The position numbers and the translations under genes are program-made. Positions 7,669-17,535 of a stretch of 37,986 nucleotides of DNA are shown here, one piece after another (within the stretch, counting starts at the first letter, position 1; each line of letters opens with the position of its first letter). Origin of the DNA: Bacteroidales bacterium (GTDB taxonomy: Bacteria > Bacteroidota > Bacteroidia > Bacteroidales > UBA932); NCBI GenBank assembly GCA_017509755.1, contig JAFWOY010000021.1, positions 1 to 37,986 of the forward strand, in the 5' to 3' direction. The notes beneath the pieces are model-generated. The model made no database searches. It was not told the DNA's origin and was given only the letters and a program-made list of their open reading frames with translations.

Positions 7669-7914
7669 ATGACTGGTTTATTTGCAGTAATGCTTCCGAT
7701 GGGTGTCATCGGTCCCTGGCAGTGGGTAATCATTGCTTTGGTGATTATCCTGCTCTTTGGCGGCAAGAAGATTCCGGAGTTGATGCACGGCTTGGGCAAG
7801 GGCGTCAAGAGTTTCAAGGCCGGCATGAAGGATGCGGAGAAAGACATCCAGGAGATCAAGGCCGAGATCGTCAAGGACGACGACGAGAAAAAAGACGCGA
7901 AAGAGAGCAAGTAA
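7669..7914 (+). CDS. tatA: twin-arginine translocase subunit TatA/E
   Basis: TatA polymerises in the inner membrane to form the passage for folded proteins with twin-arginine signals. The 81-residue protein has a short N-terminus, one membrane helix (about 15-31, WQWVIIALVIILLF), the hinge FGGKKIPEL, an amphipathic helix (about 36-55) and a highly charged Asp/Lys/Glu tail, all typical of TatA. No separate TatB gene is present, which is usual in Bacteroidota, where one TatA-type protein probably serves both roles. It is followed after 3 bases by tatC. ATG 7669 is preferred; ATG 7690 would shorten the N-terminus. Confidence 0.92.
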   Translation: MTGLFAVMLPMGVIGPWQWVIIALVIILLFGGKKIPELMHGLGKGVKSFKAGMKDAEKDIQEIKAEIVKDDDEKKDAKESK

Positions 7915-7917
7915 CGC

Positions 7918-8733
7918 GTGGCTGAAGAGCAACTCGACGGATCCAAGGACATGAGCTTCTGGGATCACCTGGAAGCGTTGCGACAGGGGCTGTTCCGTGT
8001 GGTCCTCGCCCTGCTCGCCGCCTTCGTCGTGCTCTTTTTCTTCAAGAATTTCCTGTTCGATACCCTGATCCTGGCGCCCACGCGTTCCGATTTCTTCTTT
8101 TACCGCTGGTTCGGCATGGAGACGGGGCTCCAGTTGGTCAACATTGAATTATCGACGCAGTTTATGGTGCACATGCGCGTTACGTTCATGTGTGCCATCA
8201 TTTTGTGCTGTCCTTATATCCTCTTCGAAATCTGGCGTTTCATCGCGCCGGCCCTCTATCAGAATGAGAAACGGGCCACCCGGCGGGCCTTCCTCTTCGC
8301 CTCTTTCCTGTTCTATCTGGGCATCGCCGTGGGTTACAGCATCATTCTCCCCTTGATGGTCAATTTCTTCGACGGCTACAAGGTGAGCGAGGAGGTGGTC
8401 AATACGATATCACTCAATTCTTATATCTCGACCGTCAATTCTACGGTCCTGCTTTTCGGCATCGTCTTCGAGATTCCGACGCTTGTGGCCGTGCTCTCGC
8501 AGATCGGCCTGCTCTCGCGGCAGACCCTGGTCAGCGGCTGGAAATGGGCGGTCCTGCTCATCGCTGTCCTGGCTGCCATCATTACCCCGGCCGATCCGTT
8601 CTCGATGCTGATAGCAGCCATTCCGTTGGCATTGCTTTATGGTATCAGTATTCTGGTATGCAAGCCGAAACGGGAAGAACCTGAAGAAGAACTTGAGGAA
8701 GATAAAGAAGCAAAAAAGGAGGCATCCGCATGA
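7918..8733 (+). CDS. tatC: twin-arginine translocase subunit TatC
   Basis: TatC is the inner-membrane receptor for twin-arginine signal peptides. The 271-residue protein has six predicted membrane helices and starts with the family motif SFWDHLEALRQGLFR (13-27). The conserved Phe-Glu pair is in YILFEIWRFIAPALY (E104), and ITPADPFSM (about 222-230) precedes the last helices. The charged Glu/Lys tail after 250 is cytoplasmic. The start is GTG 7918, 3 bases after tatA; ATG 7951 would begin just before the first motif and cannot be excluded. The stop overlaps the next gene by ATGA. Confidence 0.95.
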   Translation: MAEEQLDGSKDMSFWDHLEALRQGLFRVVLALLAAFVVLFFFKNFLFDTLILAPTRSDFFFYRWFGMETGLQLVNIELSTQFMVHMRVTFMCAIILCCPYILFEIWRFIAPALYQNEKRATRRAFLFASFLFYLGIAVGYSIILPLMVNFFDGYKVSEEVVNTISLNSYISTVNSTVLLFGIVFEIPTLVAVLSQIGLLSRQTLVSGWKWAVLLIAVLAAIITPADPFSMLIAAIPLALLYGISILVCKPKREEPEEELEEDKEAKKEASA

Positions 8734-10700
8734 TTTCTCTCGATGCCATTACTGTTTCCTACGGTGGTTTTACACTGCTTGATGAGATCAGCCTGCACAT
8801 CGGCGACCGCGACCGGATCGGCCTGGTCGGCAAGAACGGGGCGGGGAAGAGCACGATGCTCAAATTGATCATGGACCTGCAGAGTCCCACTTCAGGCAAA
8901 ATCACCCGTACAACCGACCAGCGCATCGGCTACCTGCCCCAGATTATGGAGCATCACAAGGGCCATACGGTCCTTGAAGAGGTGATGACGGTCTATGAAG
9001 ATCTCGACCGGCTGAACCGGCGCCTGGATGAAATATCACTTGAGTTAGCTGACAGGACGGACTATGAATCAGATGCTTATCATCGGCTGATCGTCGAGCT
9101 CAATGAGGTCAACGACCAGTTGGTCCTTGCGCAGAGCGAGGCTCCGGAGGAGTCTGTCGAAAGGACCTTGATGGGGTTGGGCTTCAAGAAAGAGGAGTTC
9201 GGACGCAAGACCGAAACTTTCTCCCAAGGCTGGAACATGCGCATCGAATTGGCTAAAATCCTGCTCCGCCGGCCCGATGTACTGCTGCTCGACGAGCCTA
9301 CCAACCATCTCGACATTGAATCGATCCAGTGGCTGGAAGATTACCTGAAAGGCTCTTTTACCGGTGCACTCGTCCTTATCTCGCACGACCGCCGTTTCCT
9401 GGACAATTGTACCACAAGGACTGTCGAGGTGATGCTCGGTCACTTGTACGACTACAAGGTCCCGTATTCCCAATATGTCGAGCTCCGCAAAGAGCGAATC
9501 GCCCAGCAGAAAGCGGCCTATGCCAACCAGCAGCGGATGATCGAGAAAACCGAGGAATTCATCGAGAAGTTCCGCTACAAGCCGACGAAAAGCAACCAGG
9601 TCCAGTCGCGCGTCAAGCAGTTGGAGAAGATTGAACGGATTGAAATTGATGACGAAGATCTCTCCGCGATCCACGTCAAATTCCCGCCGGCGCCCCGCAG
9701 CGGCGACGTGGCCTTCGAAGTCAAGGACGCCGTGATCGGTTACCCGCAGAAAACGGTGTTGAACGGCGCCAATCTTATTGTCAAACGCGGGGAGAAAGTG
9801 GCGTTTGTGGGTCGCAACGGGGAAGGCAAGACCACCATGATGCGCGTGCTGATGGGGGAACTTGAGCCTTTCTCGGGCGAGGCGAAGGTCGGATACAACG
9901 TCGATATCGGCTATTACGCCCAGAATCAGGAAGATGTACTTGACAAGAAGGCCACGGTCTATGACACGCTCGACCGCATTGCCGTAGGCGATATCCGCAC
10001 CAAACTTCGCGACATCCTGGCGGCTTTCCTGTTCCGGGGCGAAGACATTGACAAGAAAGTGGCGGTGCTCAGCGGCGGCGAGCGTTCCCGCCTGGCGATG
10101 GCCCGCCTGATGCTCAAGGCGCACAATCTGCTGGCCCTTGACGAACCGACCAACCACATGGACATCCGTTCGAAGGATATCCTCAAGCAGGCCCTGCAGG
10201 CTTACGACGGCACCATCATCGTCGTCTCGCACGACCGCGACTTCCTCAACGGTCTGGTGGACAAGGTGTACGAATTCATTGACGGAAGTGTCAAGGAACA
10301 TCTTGGCGGCGTCGATGATTTCCTCCGCCACAAGAAGGCCGAATCGTTCCGCGACATCGAGAAGGCTGCCCCGTCGCGGGCTGGCCTGGTGGAGCGGCAG
10401 GTTCTTTCCGGGTCAAGCGCCCCCGCTGAACCGGAAAAGGTTCTGCCGCGCGCTGGGGAGTCGGGGCAGTCTTCTCGAAGCTACCAGCAGCAAAAACAGC
10501 AGTCCCGCGAAGAAAAGCGGGCCAAAAACCGCCAGAACCAACTCGAAAAGCAGATTGCCGAGCTCGAGACCAAAATGGCCGCCATCGAAACAAAACTCGC
10601 CGCTCCGACACCGGCCGACGACATCATGGACCTGACCCGCCAATATCTCGAACTCAAACGCGACCTCGACGCCCGCATGGATGAGTGGGCCAGTTTGTAA
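8730..10700 (+). CDS. ABC-F family ATP-binding protein (Uup/YheS-like)
   Basis: ABC-F proteins have two ATPase cassettes and no membrane domain; they act on ribosomes, for example to relieve stalls. Cassette 1 has Walker A GKNGAGKST (34-42), a weak signature FSQGWNMRIELAK and Walker B LLLDEPTNHLD. Cassette 2 has Walker A GRNGEGKTT (about 361), signature LSGGERSRLAMAR (about 447) and LALDEPTNHMD. Between the cassettes is the long helical linker expected of the family, and residues about 575-650 form a C-terminal coiled coil as in Uup. Length 656 is normal. It overlaps tatC by 4 bases and is followed 6 bases later by rlmB, so a link with translation is plausible. Whether it gives antibiotic resistance cannot be told. 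Confidence 0.9.
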   Translation: MISLDAITVSYGGFTLLDEISLHIGDRDRIGLVGKNGAGKSTMLKLIMDLQSPTSGKITRTTDQRIGYLPQIMEHHKGHTVLEEVMTVYEDLDRLNRRLDEISLELADRTDYESDAYHRLIVELNEVNDQLVLAQSEAPEESVERTLMGLGFKKEEFGRKTETFSQGWNMRIELAKILLRRPDVLLLDEPTNHLDIESIQWLEDYLKGSFTGALVLISHDRRFLDNCTTRTVEVMLGHLYDYKVPYSQYVELRKERIAQQKAAYANQQRMIEKTEEFIEKFRYKPTKSNQVQSRVKQLEKIERIEIDDEDLSAIHVKFPPAPRSGDVAFEVKDAVIGYPQKTVLNGANLIVKRGEKVAFVGRNGEGKTTMMRVLMGELEPFSGEAKVGYNVDIGYYAQNQEDVLDKKATVYDTLDRIAVGDIRTKLRDILAAFLFRGEDIDKKVAVLSGGERSRLAMARLMLKAHNLLALDEPTNHMDIRSKDILKQALQAYDGTIIVVSHDRDFLNGLVDKVYEFIDGSVKEHLGGVDDFLRHKKAESFRDIEKAAPSRAGLVERQVLSGSSAPAEPEKVLPRAGESGQSSRSYQQQKQQSREEKRAKNRQNQLEKQIAELETKMAAIETKLAAPTPADDIMDLTRQYLELKRDLDARMDEWASL

Positions 10701-10706
10701 TAGTTT

Positions 10707-11450
10707 ATGGAAAACAATCAACAATATTACCTCTACGGCATGCATCCCGTGATGGATGCCGTCCGGGAAGGGCGGAAGATCGACAAGATCCTGTTCCGGA
10801 AAGGGCTGGATGGCGAAGCATTCCGCGCCCTGCGCGATGAGGCCGCCCAGCGCGGCATTCCCTGCCAGTTCGTGCCGGCCGAAAAAATGAACCGGATTGT
10901 CAAAGGTGCCCACCAGGGCGTCATCGCATACCTGGCCCAGATCGACTATGTACCCTTCGAAGAAATGGTCGAAGCGGCCCTTTCCCGCAAAGCCCATCCA
11001 ATTTTCCTGGTCCTGGATGGCATCAGCGACGTTCGGAATCTGGGTGCCATCGCCCGCAGCGCCGAGTGCGCCGGCATCGATGGCATCGTCGTGCCCGCCA
11101 AAGGCAGCGCGGCTATCAACGCTGATGCAGTCAAGGCCTCTGCAGGTGCCCTGCTCCGTGTTCCCACGGCCCGGGTTCCCAATCTCAAGCTCGCCCTCTA
11201 CTACTTCCGCGACTCCGATTTCCAGATCGTCGCCGCCAGCGAGAAAGCCGAAGATACCCTCTACGATGTCAATTTCCGCAAAGCCACGGCCCTGGTCATG
11301 GGCTCCGAAGGCAGCGGCATCTCCGAACCCGTGCTCAGCCTCTGCACGGTCGGCGCCCGTATCCCGATGGTGGGGGAGACCGGATCCCTCAATGTGTCGG
11401 TGGCAGCCGCCATCCTGCTCTTCGAAGCCGTCCGGCAGAGAATGCCTTAA
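10707..11450 (+). CDS. rlmB: 23S rRNA 2'-O-ribose methyltransferase (RlmB/SpoU family)
   Basis: SpoU-type enzymes methylate a ribose 2'-OH using S-adenosylmethionine; RlmB modifies G2251 of 23S rRNA. The 247-residue protein has the N-terminal substrate-binding domain YLYGMHPVMDAVREG with GAHQGVIAY near residue 70. The three SPOUT knot motifs follow: LDGISDVRNLGAIARSAE (about 106-123), VMGSEGSGIS (about 197) and IPMVGETGSLNVSVAAAI (about 217), with the catalytic Arg in motif 1 and Asn in motif 3. It is the last gene of the valS run, and the next gene has its own promoter starting right after this stop. A different SpoU target is possible but RlmB is the best match. Confidence 0.92.
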   Translation: MENNQQYYLYGMHPVMDAVREGRKIDKILFRKGLDGEAFRALRDEAAQRGIPCQFVPAEKMNRIVKGAHQGVIAYLAQIDYVPFEEMVEAALSRKAHPIFLVLDGISDVRNLGAIARSAECAGIDGIVVPAKGSAAINADAVKASAGALLRVPTARVPNLKLALYYFRDSDFQIVAASEKAEDTLYDVNFRKATALVMGSEGSGISEPVLSLCTVGARIPMVGETGSLNVSVAAAILLFEAVRQRMP

Positions 11451-11452
11451 TT

Positions 11453-11484
11453 TTTGCAGAAGTCAGAATTATTCCGTATTTTTA
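11453..11484 (+). promoter_or_regulatory. promoter (-33 TTTG, N20, -7 TATTTTTA)
   Basis: TTTG at 11453-11456 and TATTTTTA at 11477-11484 are 20 bases apart, the spacing of the Bacteroidota TTTG-N19-21-TAnnTTTG promoter, with one mismatch at the final base. It lies 33 bases before the ATG at 11518 and probably drives the GIN-protein, dipeptidase and rhamnosidase genes. Confidence 0.65.
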
Positions 11485-11517
11485 CTATTTCAAGAATATC
11501 ATTAAACAGAAAGCGAT

Positions 11518-12297
11518 ATGAAAAGAATCTGTGTCGTCCTCGCTGCGATTCTGCTGACCTTCCTGATGGCAGATGCGCGCACTGTCAAGAAAGTTTACGA
11601 TTTCGATGATTTCACCGGAATCCGGGCCACCAACGCTTTTGAAGTCATCCTGGAGCACTCGAAAGAGTTCAGGGTGGAAATCGAGATTTCCGAAGAATTC
11701 CTGCCGTTCCTCCTGGTCAAGAACCGGGGCGGCATCCTCGAACTCAATTTCACGCGCCTCCCGTTCCGGCTCAAGCAGAAAAACCGCAACAAAGTGGTCC
11801 AGGCCGTCATCTCGATGCCGGAACTGACCTACATCGAGCTGACCGGCGCTTCGAAACTCTCTTGCAACGACCAGTTTTCCAATACGATGGAGAGATTTAC
11901 CATCGACCTGCGCGGCGGCAGTTCCATCGACAATCTCAACCTGAAGGCCCCCGAAGTCGCCATCAAGCTGGCCGGGGCTTCCAAAGCTGTCATGAACCTG
12001 CGTTCCAGCGATGTGGATGCCGAACTGAGCGGCGCTTCGCGTCTGGATATCACCGGTGAATCGACCGAGTTCGATGTCAAGGCCGCCGGTGCCTCCCGCG
12101 TGCTGGCCTCCGACTTTGATGCAGAAGACGTACAAGTCATTGCCTCGGGCGCTTCCAACGTGGAAGTCCGTGCCACCCGCGTCTTGGGCGTCGAGTTGAG
12201 CGGCGCGTCCAAATGCCGTTACTATGGAGATGACGAGAATCTGAAGATCCGCGCCGACAAGATCAAGGGAGCCTCGTCCCTCAAGCACGAAAAGTAA
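11518..12297 (+). CDS. secreted GIN-domain protein (DUF2807, head GIN)
   Basis: A Sec signal peptide (about 1-20, ending ADA) leads into a DUF2807 'head GIN' domain, a right-handed beta-helix-like fold common in Bacteroidota envelope proteins of unknown function. The N-terminal strand VYDFDDFTGIRATNAFEVIL is the family entry motif. The later part repeats a short unit with GAS about every 20 residues (ELTGASKL, KLAGASKA, ELSGASRL, KAAGASRV, IASGASNV, ELSGASKC, IKGASSLK), as expected for stacked beta coils. Length 259 is typical. It sits 13 bases before the dipeptidase gene and is probably cotranscribed with it. No enzymatic role is claimed. Confidence 0.85.
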   Translation: MKRICVVLAAILLTFLMADARTVKKVYDFDDFTGIRATNAFEVILEHSKEFRVEIEISEEFLPFLLVKNRGGILELNFTRLPFRLKQKNRNKVVQAVISMPELTYIELTGASKLSCNDQFSNTMERFTIDLRGGSSIDNLNLKAPEVAIKLAGASKAVMNLRSSDVDAELSGASRLDITGESTEFDVKAAGASRVLASDFDAEDVQVIASGASNVEVRATRVLGVELSGASKCRYYGDDENLKIRADKIKGASSLKHEK

Positions 12298-12310
12298 GGG
12301 GGACCGGGCT

Positions 12311-13420
12311 ATGCTTTTTCTCCTCGATTCCCACTGCGACGCACCGTTGATGCTGGCAAAGGGAGCCGATTTCGGCCGGCGGGTTGAACAAGGTTGCACC
12401 CCCGGCCGTTTCCCTATTACCCAGGTTGATTTCAAGCGCATGAAGAAGGGAGGCGTCAACGGCTCTTTCTTCGCGATTTACACCTCCAACGCCCTTTCGC
12501 CCGACCAGGCGACCCGCCGGGCGTTCGAACTGGTTTCCAAGGTCTATGACGCCGTGGAACAGAATGGCGACCAGGTTGCCTTGACCACGACGCCTGCCCA
12601 GGCGCGTCGCAATGCCCGCAGCGGCTTGATTTCCATCTTCATGGGCATGGAGAACGGGGCGCCGATCCAGCGCGACCTGTCCCTTCTGCGGATGTTCAAC
12701 CGGTTGGGCGTCACCTATATGACCCTGACCCACGCCGGCAGCAACGAAATCTGCGATTCCTGCACCTCTCCCGCACCGCGCTGGGGTGGTCTCAGCCCCT
12801 TCGGTCGCGAAGTGGTCGCCGAGATGAACCGGCTCGGGATGCTGATTGACGTGTCGCACATTTCCGACGATTCGTTCTGGGATGTGCTCCAATACTCCAA
12901 GGCCCCCGTCGTGGCGACACACTCCTGCTGCCGCGCTTTGTGCGACCATCCCCGCAACATGACCGACAAGATGATCGTGGCCCTGGCAGAAAAGGGTGGC
13001 GTGATCCAGATCAATTTCTACCCGTCCTTCCTCGACAAATCTTATGCGTCCCAAGCTTCCCAACTTATTGACGAACAGGAAGAAGCTCAGGATGCCTGGC
13101 TGCAGGACCCGGCCGATCCGGCTTTGCAGCAGCGGATGCAGGCTGCCATGGATGCCCTCAATGCAGTTCCCCGGCCCTCCTACAAGCGGATCGTGGATCA
13201 CATCGACCATGTGGTCCGGCTCGTGGGCTTCCGCCATGTGGGCCTGGGCAGCGATTTTGACGGCATTGAAGCCTGTCCCGAAGGCCTGGAAGACATCAGC
13301 AAGATGCAACGCATCATCATTGAGCTCCGCAAGCGGGGCTACACCGAATATGAGATCCGGCACATCGCGGGCGGCAATTTCCTGCGCGTGATGGAACAGG
13401 TTCAACACACAACACTATGA
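12311..13420 (+). CDS. membrane dipeptidase (peptidase family M19)
   Basis: M19 enzymes are binuclear zinc hydrolases that cleave dipeptides, often with a D-residue. The 369-residue protein has the expected metal ligands: DSHCD (H8, D10), MENG (E114), DVSHIS (H183) and THSCCR (H204), followed by DHPRN and GSDFDG near the C-terminus. No signal peptide is visible from ATG 12311, so the enzyme is probably cytoplasmic and may process imported dipeptides or peptidoglycan fragments. Its stop overlaps the ATG of the rhamnosidase gene by 4 bases, which implies coupled translation, though no metabolic link between the two is obvious. Confidence 0.92.
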   Translation: MLFLLDSHCDAPLMLAKGADFGRRVEQGCTPGRFPITQVDFKRMKKGGVNGSFFAIYTSNALSPDQATRRAFELVSKVYDAVEQNGDQVALTTTPAQARRNARSGLISIFMGMENGAPIQRDLSLLRMFNRLGVTYMTLTHAGSNEICDSCTSPAPRWGGLSPFGREVVAEMNRLGMLIDVSHISDDSFWDVLQYSKAPVVATHSCCRALCDHPRNMTDKMIVALAEKGGVIQINFYPSFLDKSYASQASQLIDEQEEAQDAWLQDPADPALQQRMQAAMDALNAVPRPSYKRIVDHIDHVVRLVGFRHVGLGSDFDGIEACPEGLEDISKMQRIIIELRKRGYTEYEIRHIAGGNFLRVMEQVQHTTL

Positions 13421-16400
13421 AACGACTTTTCGCCGCCTTGGCCCTGGTGTCCACATTGTTCTCCTGCAACCGGACACCCGACGGTCCGTTCCGTGTGACG
13501 GACCTGAATGTAGATTACATGACAACGCCCCTGGGCTTGGATGTCTCCCAGCCCCGCTTCAGCTGGAAGATGGAAAGTGAACGCTACGGACAGGCGCAGT
13601 CCGCTTACCGCCTTGTGGTGGAGGAGGCTGCGACCGGTAGGGTGGCCTGGGCGTCGGAACCTGTCCCGTCCGACCTTTCCGTAGGCGTGGTTTATCGCGG
13701 CGAGGCCCTGAAGCCCTGTACGCGCTACAACTGGACCGTGATGGTCTGGGATACGGCCCAGGATTCCGTGGCGGCTTCTTCCTGGTTTGAGACGGGTCTG
13801 ATGGATAGCGGCTGGTCGGGCGCGCAGTGGATTTCCAGCGGCCGGCCTCATTTCTCGAAATACCGTTCGCAGTACGTGATCGAATACGACTTGCAACTGC
13901 CTGCCGACAGTCCTGAGGCGAATTTTCTCTTCGGCTGGCAGGACAGTACCACGTTTGTTCGTGCGCAGTTGTGCCGTGAAGGTGGTCAGCCCGTATTGGC
14001 CCTGCACCACAAGGCTTTTGGCGTGGATACCTGCGACTGGAAACATGTCCTCAAAGGCATCCTGCCTGCGGGCACCCATGCATGGAATCCTCATGTGACC
14101 CTGCGTATTGTGGCCCACGACTATGCGGCCGGCTACAAGATTTGGCCGGCAGTAGATGGTCATCTGCTTGTCAAAGAGCCTGTTGAGGTTTTTATCTATC
14201 CTGCCGCGGAACGCAGACCGCTGTGCCGCTTCAACCAGGTTGGTTTCTGCCAGCCCGAAGGAGCTGATGCCACTTTCTCGAATCTCCGCGTGACAGAGCG
14301 GGTATGGAATAGTACGCTCTACAATAATCCCGAAACGTATGCCGTCAAGGGCGGCGAGACAAAACTGCTGTCGCCCGCCGAAGAGAGTGGCGCTCCGATG
14401 CTCCGCAAATCGTTCAAGGTGAGCAAGCCGTTGGCAACGGCCCGGCTCTACACCACGGCCCGCGGCATCTATGAATACGAAGTCAACGGCGAGCGGATGG
14501 CCGACGACTGGTTCAATCCCGGTTCGACCGACTACCGCTTCCGCATCCTCTACAGTACCTATGATATCACGCCGCTGCTCAAGCGCGGTGACAATGCCAT
14601 CGGCGCCCAACTTGGCGCTGGCTGGTACAGCGACTTCACCGGCTTCGCCACAGGCTGGCAGGACCAGTTCGGGACGGAGCTCTCGCTGCTGGCCAAAATT
14701 GTGTTGACCTATACGGATGGTACCCAGGAGACGATTGTCTCAGACGATTCCTGGCGAGTCTTCAATGCCGGGCCAATCCTGAGTGACAGTTTCCAGAATG
14801 GGGAAGACTATGATGCCCGTCGCGAAGTAAACGGCTGGAGCACGGCCCGTTTCGATGACAGTGCCTGGGCCGCCGCCACGGTTGTGGAAGCGCCGGCCGA
14901 CAGTGTGGCCATCCAATACTACATCGGCTCGCCGGTCCAGACCCAGCAGGTGCTCCAGGCCGTCGCGGTTTCCGAACCGAAGCCGGGCGTCTTTGTGTAC
15001 GACATGGGGCAGAATATGGTGGGCGTGCCGCGTATCCGCCTGCAAGGGGCGCGTGGCAAAGAGGTCACTTTCCACTATGGTGAGATGGTCTATCCCGAAG
15101 AAGTGCCGGAAGATCCGCTTCCGCCGCTGACCGCCGCTGTCTATGCCGAACGCAAGGGGCTGGCCTATACCGACAACTATCGGGGCGCCCTTTCGACCGA
15201 CCACTATATCCTGAAAGGCGGCGGAGTGGAAACCTTCCAGCCGCATTTCACCTTCCACGGCTTCCGCTACATTGAGATCCATGGTCTGGACAAGGCGCTT
15301 CCGCTGGAAAGCGTGGAAGGCCTGGTACTCCATTCCGTGGGGCAGCAGTTGAGCGGTTTCGAGACCTCGGATGCCGATGTCAACCGCCTCTACCAGAACA
15401 TCGTCTGGGGCCAGCGCGGCAACTTCCTCTCCATTCCGACCGACTGCCCGCAGCGGGACGAGCGGATGGGCTGGACGGGCGATGCCCAAGTATTCGTCCG
15501 GGCCGCCACCTACAACATGAATGTCGATCCTTTCTTCACGCGTTGGTTCCATTCGGTCCGCGACATCCAGGGCGAGGACGGCAGTTACTGTGATTTCATC
15601 CCCAAGGTGGGTAATCCGCCGTACGGTTCATCGAAGGGTGGGGGTGCGCTGGGCTGGATGGAAGCCGGCGTCATCATTCCCTGGCAATTGTATCTCCAAT
15701 ATGGGGACGTAAGGTTCCTCCGCGAGCACTACGATTCAATGGTTGCCTACATGGAATACCTGCAAAAGCGGGCCGTGGGCGACATCCAGCCCGGCAGCGG
15801 CTACGGCGACTGGGTGGCGGTGGAACACACCAATTCCCCGCTCACCAATACAGCCTACTATGCCTACGATGCCCTCCTGATGGCCAAGATGGCAGCCGCC
15901 CTCGGCCATCACGCCGACGAGGCGCGCTGGCAGGAACTGTATGCCCGCATCAAGAAGGCCTTCAACCGCGAATTCGTGGGGCCGGACGGCGTAACGAAAG
16001 AGTCACGCCATGTACCGCCGTATAACGAATGGATCGCCGGAGACGCCGATTCGTCCTTCAAGGCCAATACACAGACCTCCTATGTCGTGCCGCTTCAGGC
16101 CGATCTGTTTGACGAGTCCCATAAGGCGCTCGCCGTGCAGAATCTCGTGGGCAACGTGGCCGCCCATGGCTATACCCTCACTACGGGCTTCATCGGGACC
16201 CCGTACCTGAATCTGGTCCTGTCGAAAAATGGCTATGATGCCGTGGCCTACGAGTTGTTTGAACAGCGTGCGTATCCTTCCTGGCTCTATCCTGTGCTCC
16301 AAGGCGCGACCACGATGTGGGAACGCTGGAATTCCTACACCATCAAGCGGGGTTTCGGCCCGGTGGACATGAATTCGTTCAACCACTATTCCTTCGGCGC

Positions 16401-16755
16401 CATCGAGGAATGGATGTTCTCCTATATGCTGGGCATCCAGCCTGTGGAGGAAGATCCCGGCTACCATCATTTCGTACTGGCACCGCGCATCGGCGGTTCT
16501 TTCGAATTCGTACGCGGCCACTACGATTCCGTGTATGGTCGCATCGAGAGCGCCTGGGCACGGCAGGAGGACGGAAGAATGCAGTTTGACTTTACTGTGC
16601 CGGCCAATACGACCGCTTCCCTGACCCTCCCGTTGGAAGAGGATTCGACCGTAGAAGTGAGCGTAGGTTCGGAGCATGCCCGGGCTGTCGGCGAACAGCC
16701 GGGCCGTTGCTATGAGCTGCCTTCCGGCCGCTACCGTTTCCTGGTCCGTTTCTAA
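13417..16755 (+). CDS. lipoprotein alpha-L-rhamnosidase (GH78)
   Basis: GH78 enzymes release L-rhamnose from plant pectins, flavonoid glycosides or bacterial polysaccharides by an inverting mechanism. The 1,112-residue protein has a lipoprotein signal with the lipobox cysteine C17 (TLFSC). The N-terminal Ig-like domain starts VTDLNVDY with [13 protein letters not shown]. An inserted beta-sandwich-like region (about 140-300) follows, then the rhamnosidase N domain ([14 protein letters not shown] stretch [11 protein letters not shown]). The (alpha/alpha)6 barrel has the conserved acidic cluster [15 protein letters not shown] (675-689) and a Glu in TMWERWNSY (E969). The end is the C-terminal beta domain. 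No SusC/SusD genes are nearby, so it is not in a classical utilisation locus. It converges on deoD with overlapping stop codons. Confidence 0.94.
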   Translation: MKRLFAALALVSTLFSCNRTPDGPFRVTDLNVDYMTTPLGLDVSQPRFSWKMESERYGQAQSAYRLVVEEAATGRVAWASEPVPSDLSVGVVYRGEALKPCTRYNWTVMVWDTAQDSVAASSWFETGLMDSGWSGAQWISSGRPHFSKYRSQYVIEYDLQLPADSPEANFLFGWQDSTTFVRAQLCREGGQPVLALHHKAFGVDTCDWKHVLKGILPAGTHAWNPHVTLRIVAHDYAAGYKIWPAVDGHLLVKEPVEVFIYPAAERRPLCRFNQVGFCQPEGADATFSNLRVTERVWNSTLYNNPETYAVKGGETKLLSPAEESGAPMLRKSFKVSKPLATARLYTTARGIYEYEVNGERMADDWFNPGSTDYRFRILYSTYDITPLLKRGDNAIGAQLGAGWYSDFTGFATGWQDQFGTELSLLAKIVLTYTDGTQETIVSDDSWRVFNAGPILSDSFQNGEDYDARREVNGWSTARFDDSAWAAATVVEAPADSVAIQYYIGSPVQTQQVLQAVAVSEPKPGVFVYDMGQNMVGVPRIRLQGARGKEVTFHYGEMVYPEEVPEDPLPPLTAAVYAERKGLAYTDNYRGALSTDHYILKGGGVETFQPHFTFHGFRYIEIHGLDKALPLESVEGLVLHSVGQQLSGFETSDADVNRLYQNIVWGQRGNFLSIPTDCPQRDERMGWTGDAQVFVRAATYNMNVDPFFTRWFHSVRDIQGEDGSYCDFIPKVGNPPYGSSKGGGALGWMEAGVIIPWQLYLQYGDVRFLREHYDSMVAYMEYLQKRAVGDIQPGSGYGDWVAVEHTNSPLTNTAYYAYDALLMAKMAAALGHHADEARWQELYARIKKAFNREFVGPDGVTKESRHVPPYNEWIAGDADSSFKANTQTSYVVPLQADLFDESHKALAVQNLVGNVAAHGYTLTTGFIGTPYLNLVLSKNGYDAVAYELFEQRAYPSWLYPVLQGATTMWERWNSYTIKRGFGPVDMNSFNHYSFGAIEEWMFSYMLGIQPVEEDPGYHHFVLAPRIGGSFEFVRGHYDSVYGRIESAWARQEDGRMQFDFTVPANTTASLTLPLEEDSTVEVSVGSEHARAVGEQPGRCYELPSGRYRFLVRF

Positions 16756-17459
16756 ACGAGGGAGAGCGCCACTTCCATCATGTGGGTGAAGGTGGTGCGC
16801 CGCTCTTCGGCGCTGAGTTCTGCGCCCGTAATCAAGTGGTCCGAAATCGTACAGATTGTCAGCGCGCGCCGTCCGGCGCGTGCTGCGTTCATATAAAGGG
16901 CAGCCGCTTCCATCTCTACGGCCAGCACGCCCATTTTCCGCCAGGTGTCCACCTGGGCATCTTCCGCATAGAAGACATCGGAAGAGAGGATGTTGCCTAC
17001 CTTGTACCGGATGCCGCGTTTCTCGCAGGCGTCAGCGGCTGCGCGCAGCAGGTCGAAATCGGCTATGGGGGCAAATGTACCCGGAAGGCCGAAGTGGGCC
17101 CCGTAGTTCGAATCGGTGCAAGCGCCCTGGGCGATGACGATGTCACCCAATTGGAGCTCCGGGTCATAGGCACCCGCCGACCCGACCCGGATGATGGTCC
17201 GGACATCGTAGAAATGGAACAATTCGTAGGAATAGATGCCGATGGACGGAATACCCATTCCGTGGCCCATTACGCTTACAGGCTTGCCGCCGAATGTGCC
17301 GGTGTAGCCCAGCATGCCGCGCACCTGGTTGAACTGGACGGGATTGTCAAGATAGTTGTCAGCGATGTATTTGGCGCGGAGCGGATCGCCGGCCATCAGT
17401 ACGGTCCCGGCGATTTCACCGGCGATGGCCTCAATGTGGGGCGTAGGGGTATTTGTCAT
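16752..17459 (-). CDS. deoD: purine nucleoside phosphorylase, DeoD type
   Basis: DeoD cleaves purine (deoxy)nucleosides with phosphate to give the base and (deoxy)ribose-1-phosphate in purine salvage; it acts as a cytoplasmic hexamer. The 235-residue product matches hexameric DeoD: TPHIEA with H8, [47 protein letters not shown] with R91 for phosphate, VEMEAAALY (E182-E184) for the ribose, and TISDHL with catalytic D207. ATG 17459 is chosen although the frame extends upstream, because family homology begins at MTNTPTPH and a -7 element lies 23 bases before it. Its stop codon overlaps that of the converging rhamnosidase gene. Confidence 0.93.
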   Translation of the reverse strand: MTNTPTPHIEAIAGEIAGTVLMAGDPLRAKYIADNYLDNPVQFNQVRGMLGYTGTFGGKPVSVMGHGMGIPSIGIYSYELFHFYDVRTIIRVGSAGAYDPELQLGDIVIAQGACTDSNYGAHFGLPGTFAPIADFDLLRAAADACEKRGIRYKVGNILSSDVFYAEDAQVDTWRKMGVLAVEMEAAALYMNAARAGRRALTICTISDHLITGAELSAEERRTTFTHMMEVALSLV

Positions 17460-17482
17460 AGCTGAAGGGAATGTTACGGTTA

Positions 17483-17490
17483 CAAAGATA
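17483..17490 (-). promoter_or_regulatory. -7 promoter element of deoD
   Basis: On the minus strand this reads TATCTTTG, a perfect TAnnTTTG match, 23 bases before the deoD ATG at 17459. The 76-base region between deoD and the divergent binding-protein gene also has a long T run ending in TTTTGTAACTTG at about 17508-17525, which may act in the other promoter, but no clean consensus is seen there. Confidence 0.6.
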
Positions 17491-17535
17491 GAAAAAATCG
17501 GGGAAACCGATTTTTTTTGTAACTTGCACCTTATT

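Noticed and set aside
7669..8733. Missing tatB as a deletion
   Set aside because: A TatA/TatC pair without TatB is normal in Bacteroidota.
11518..16755. Polysaccharide utilisation locus around the GH78 gene
   Set aside because: No SusC/SusD pair, regulator or further glycoside hydrolase is present; the neighbours are a GIN-domain protein and a dipeptidase.
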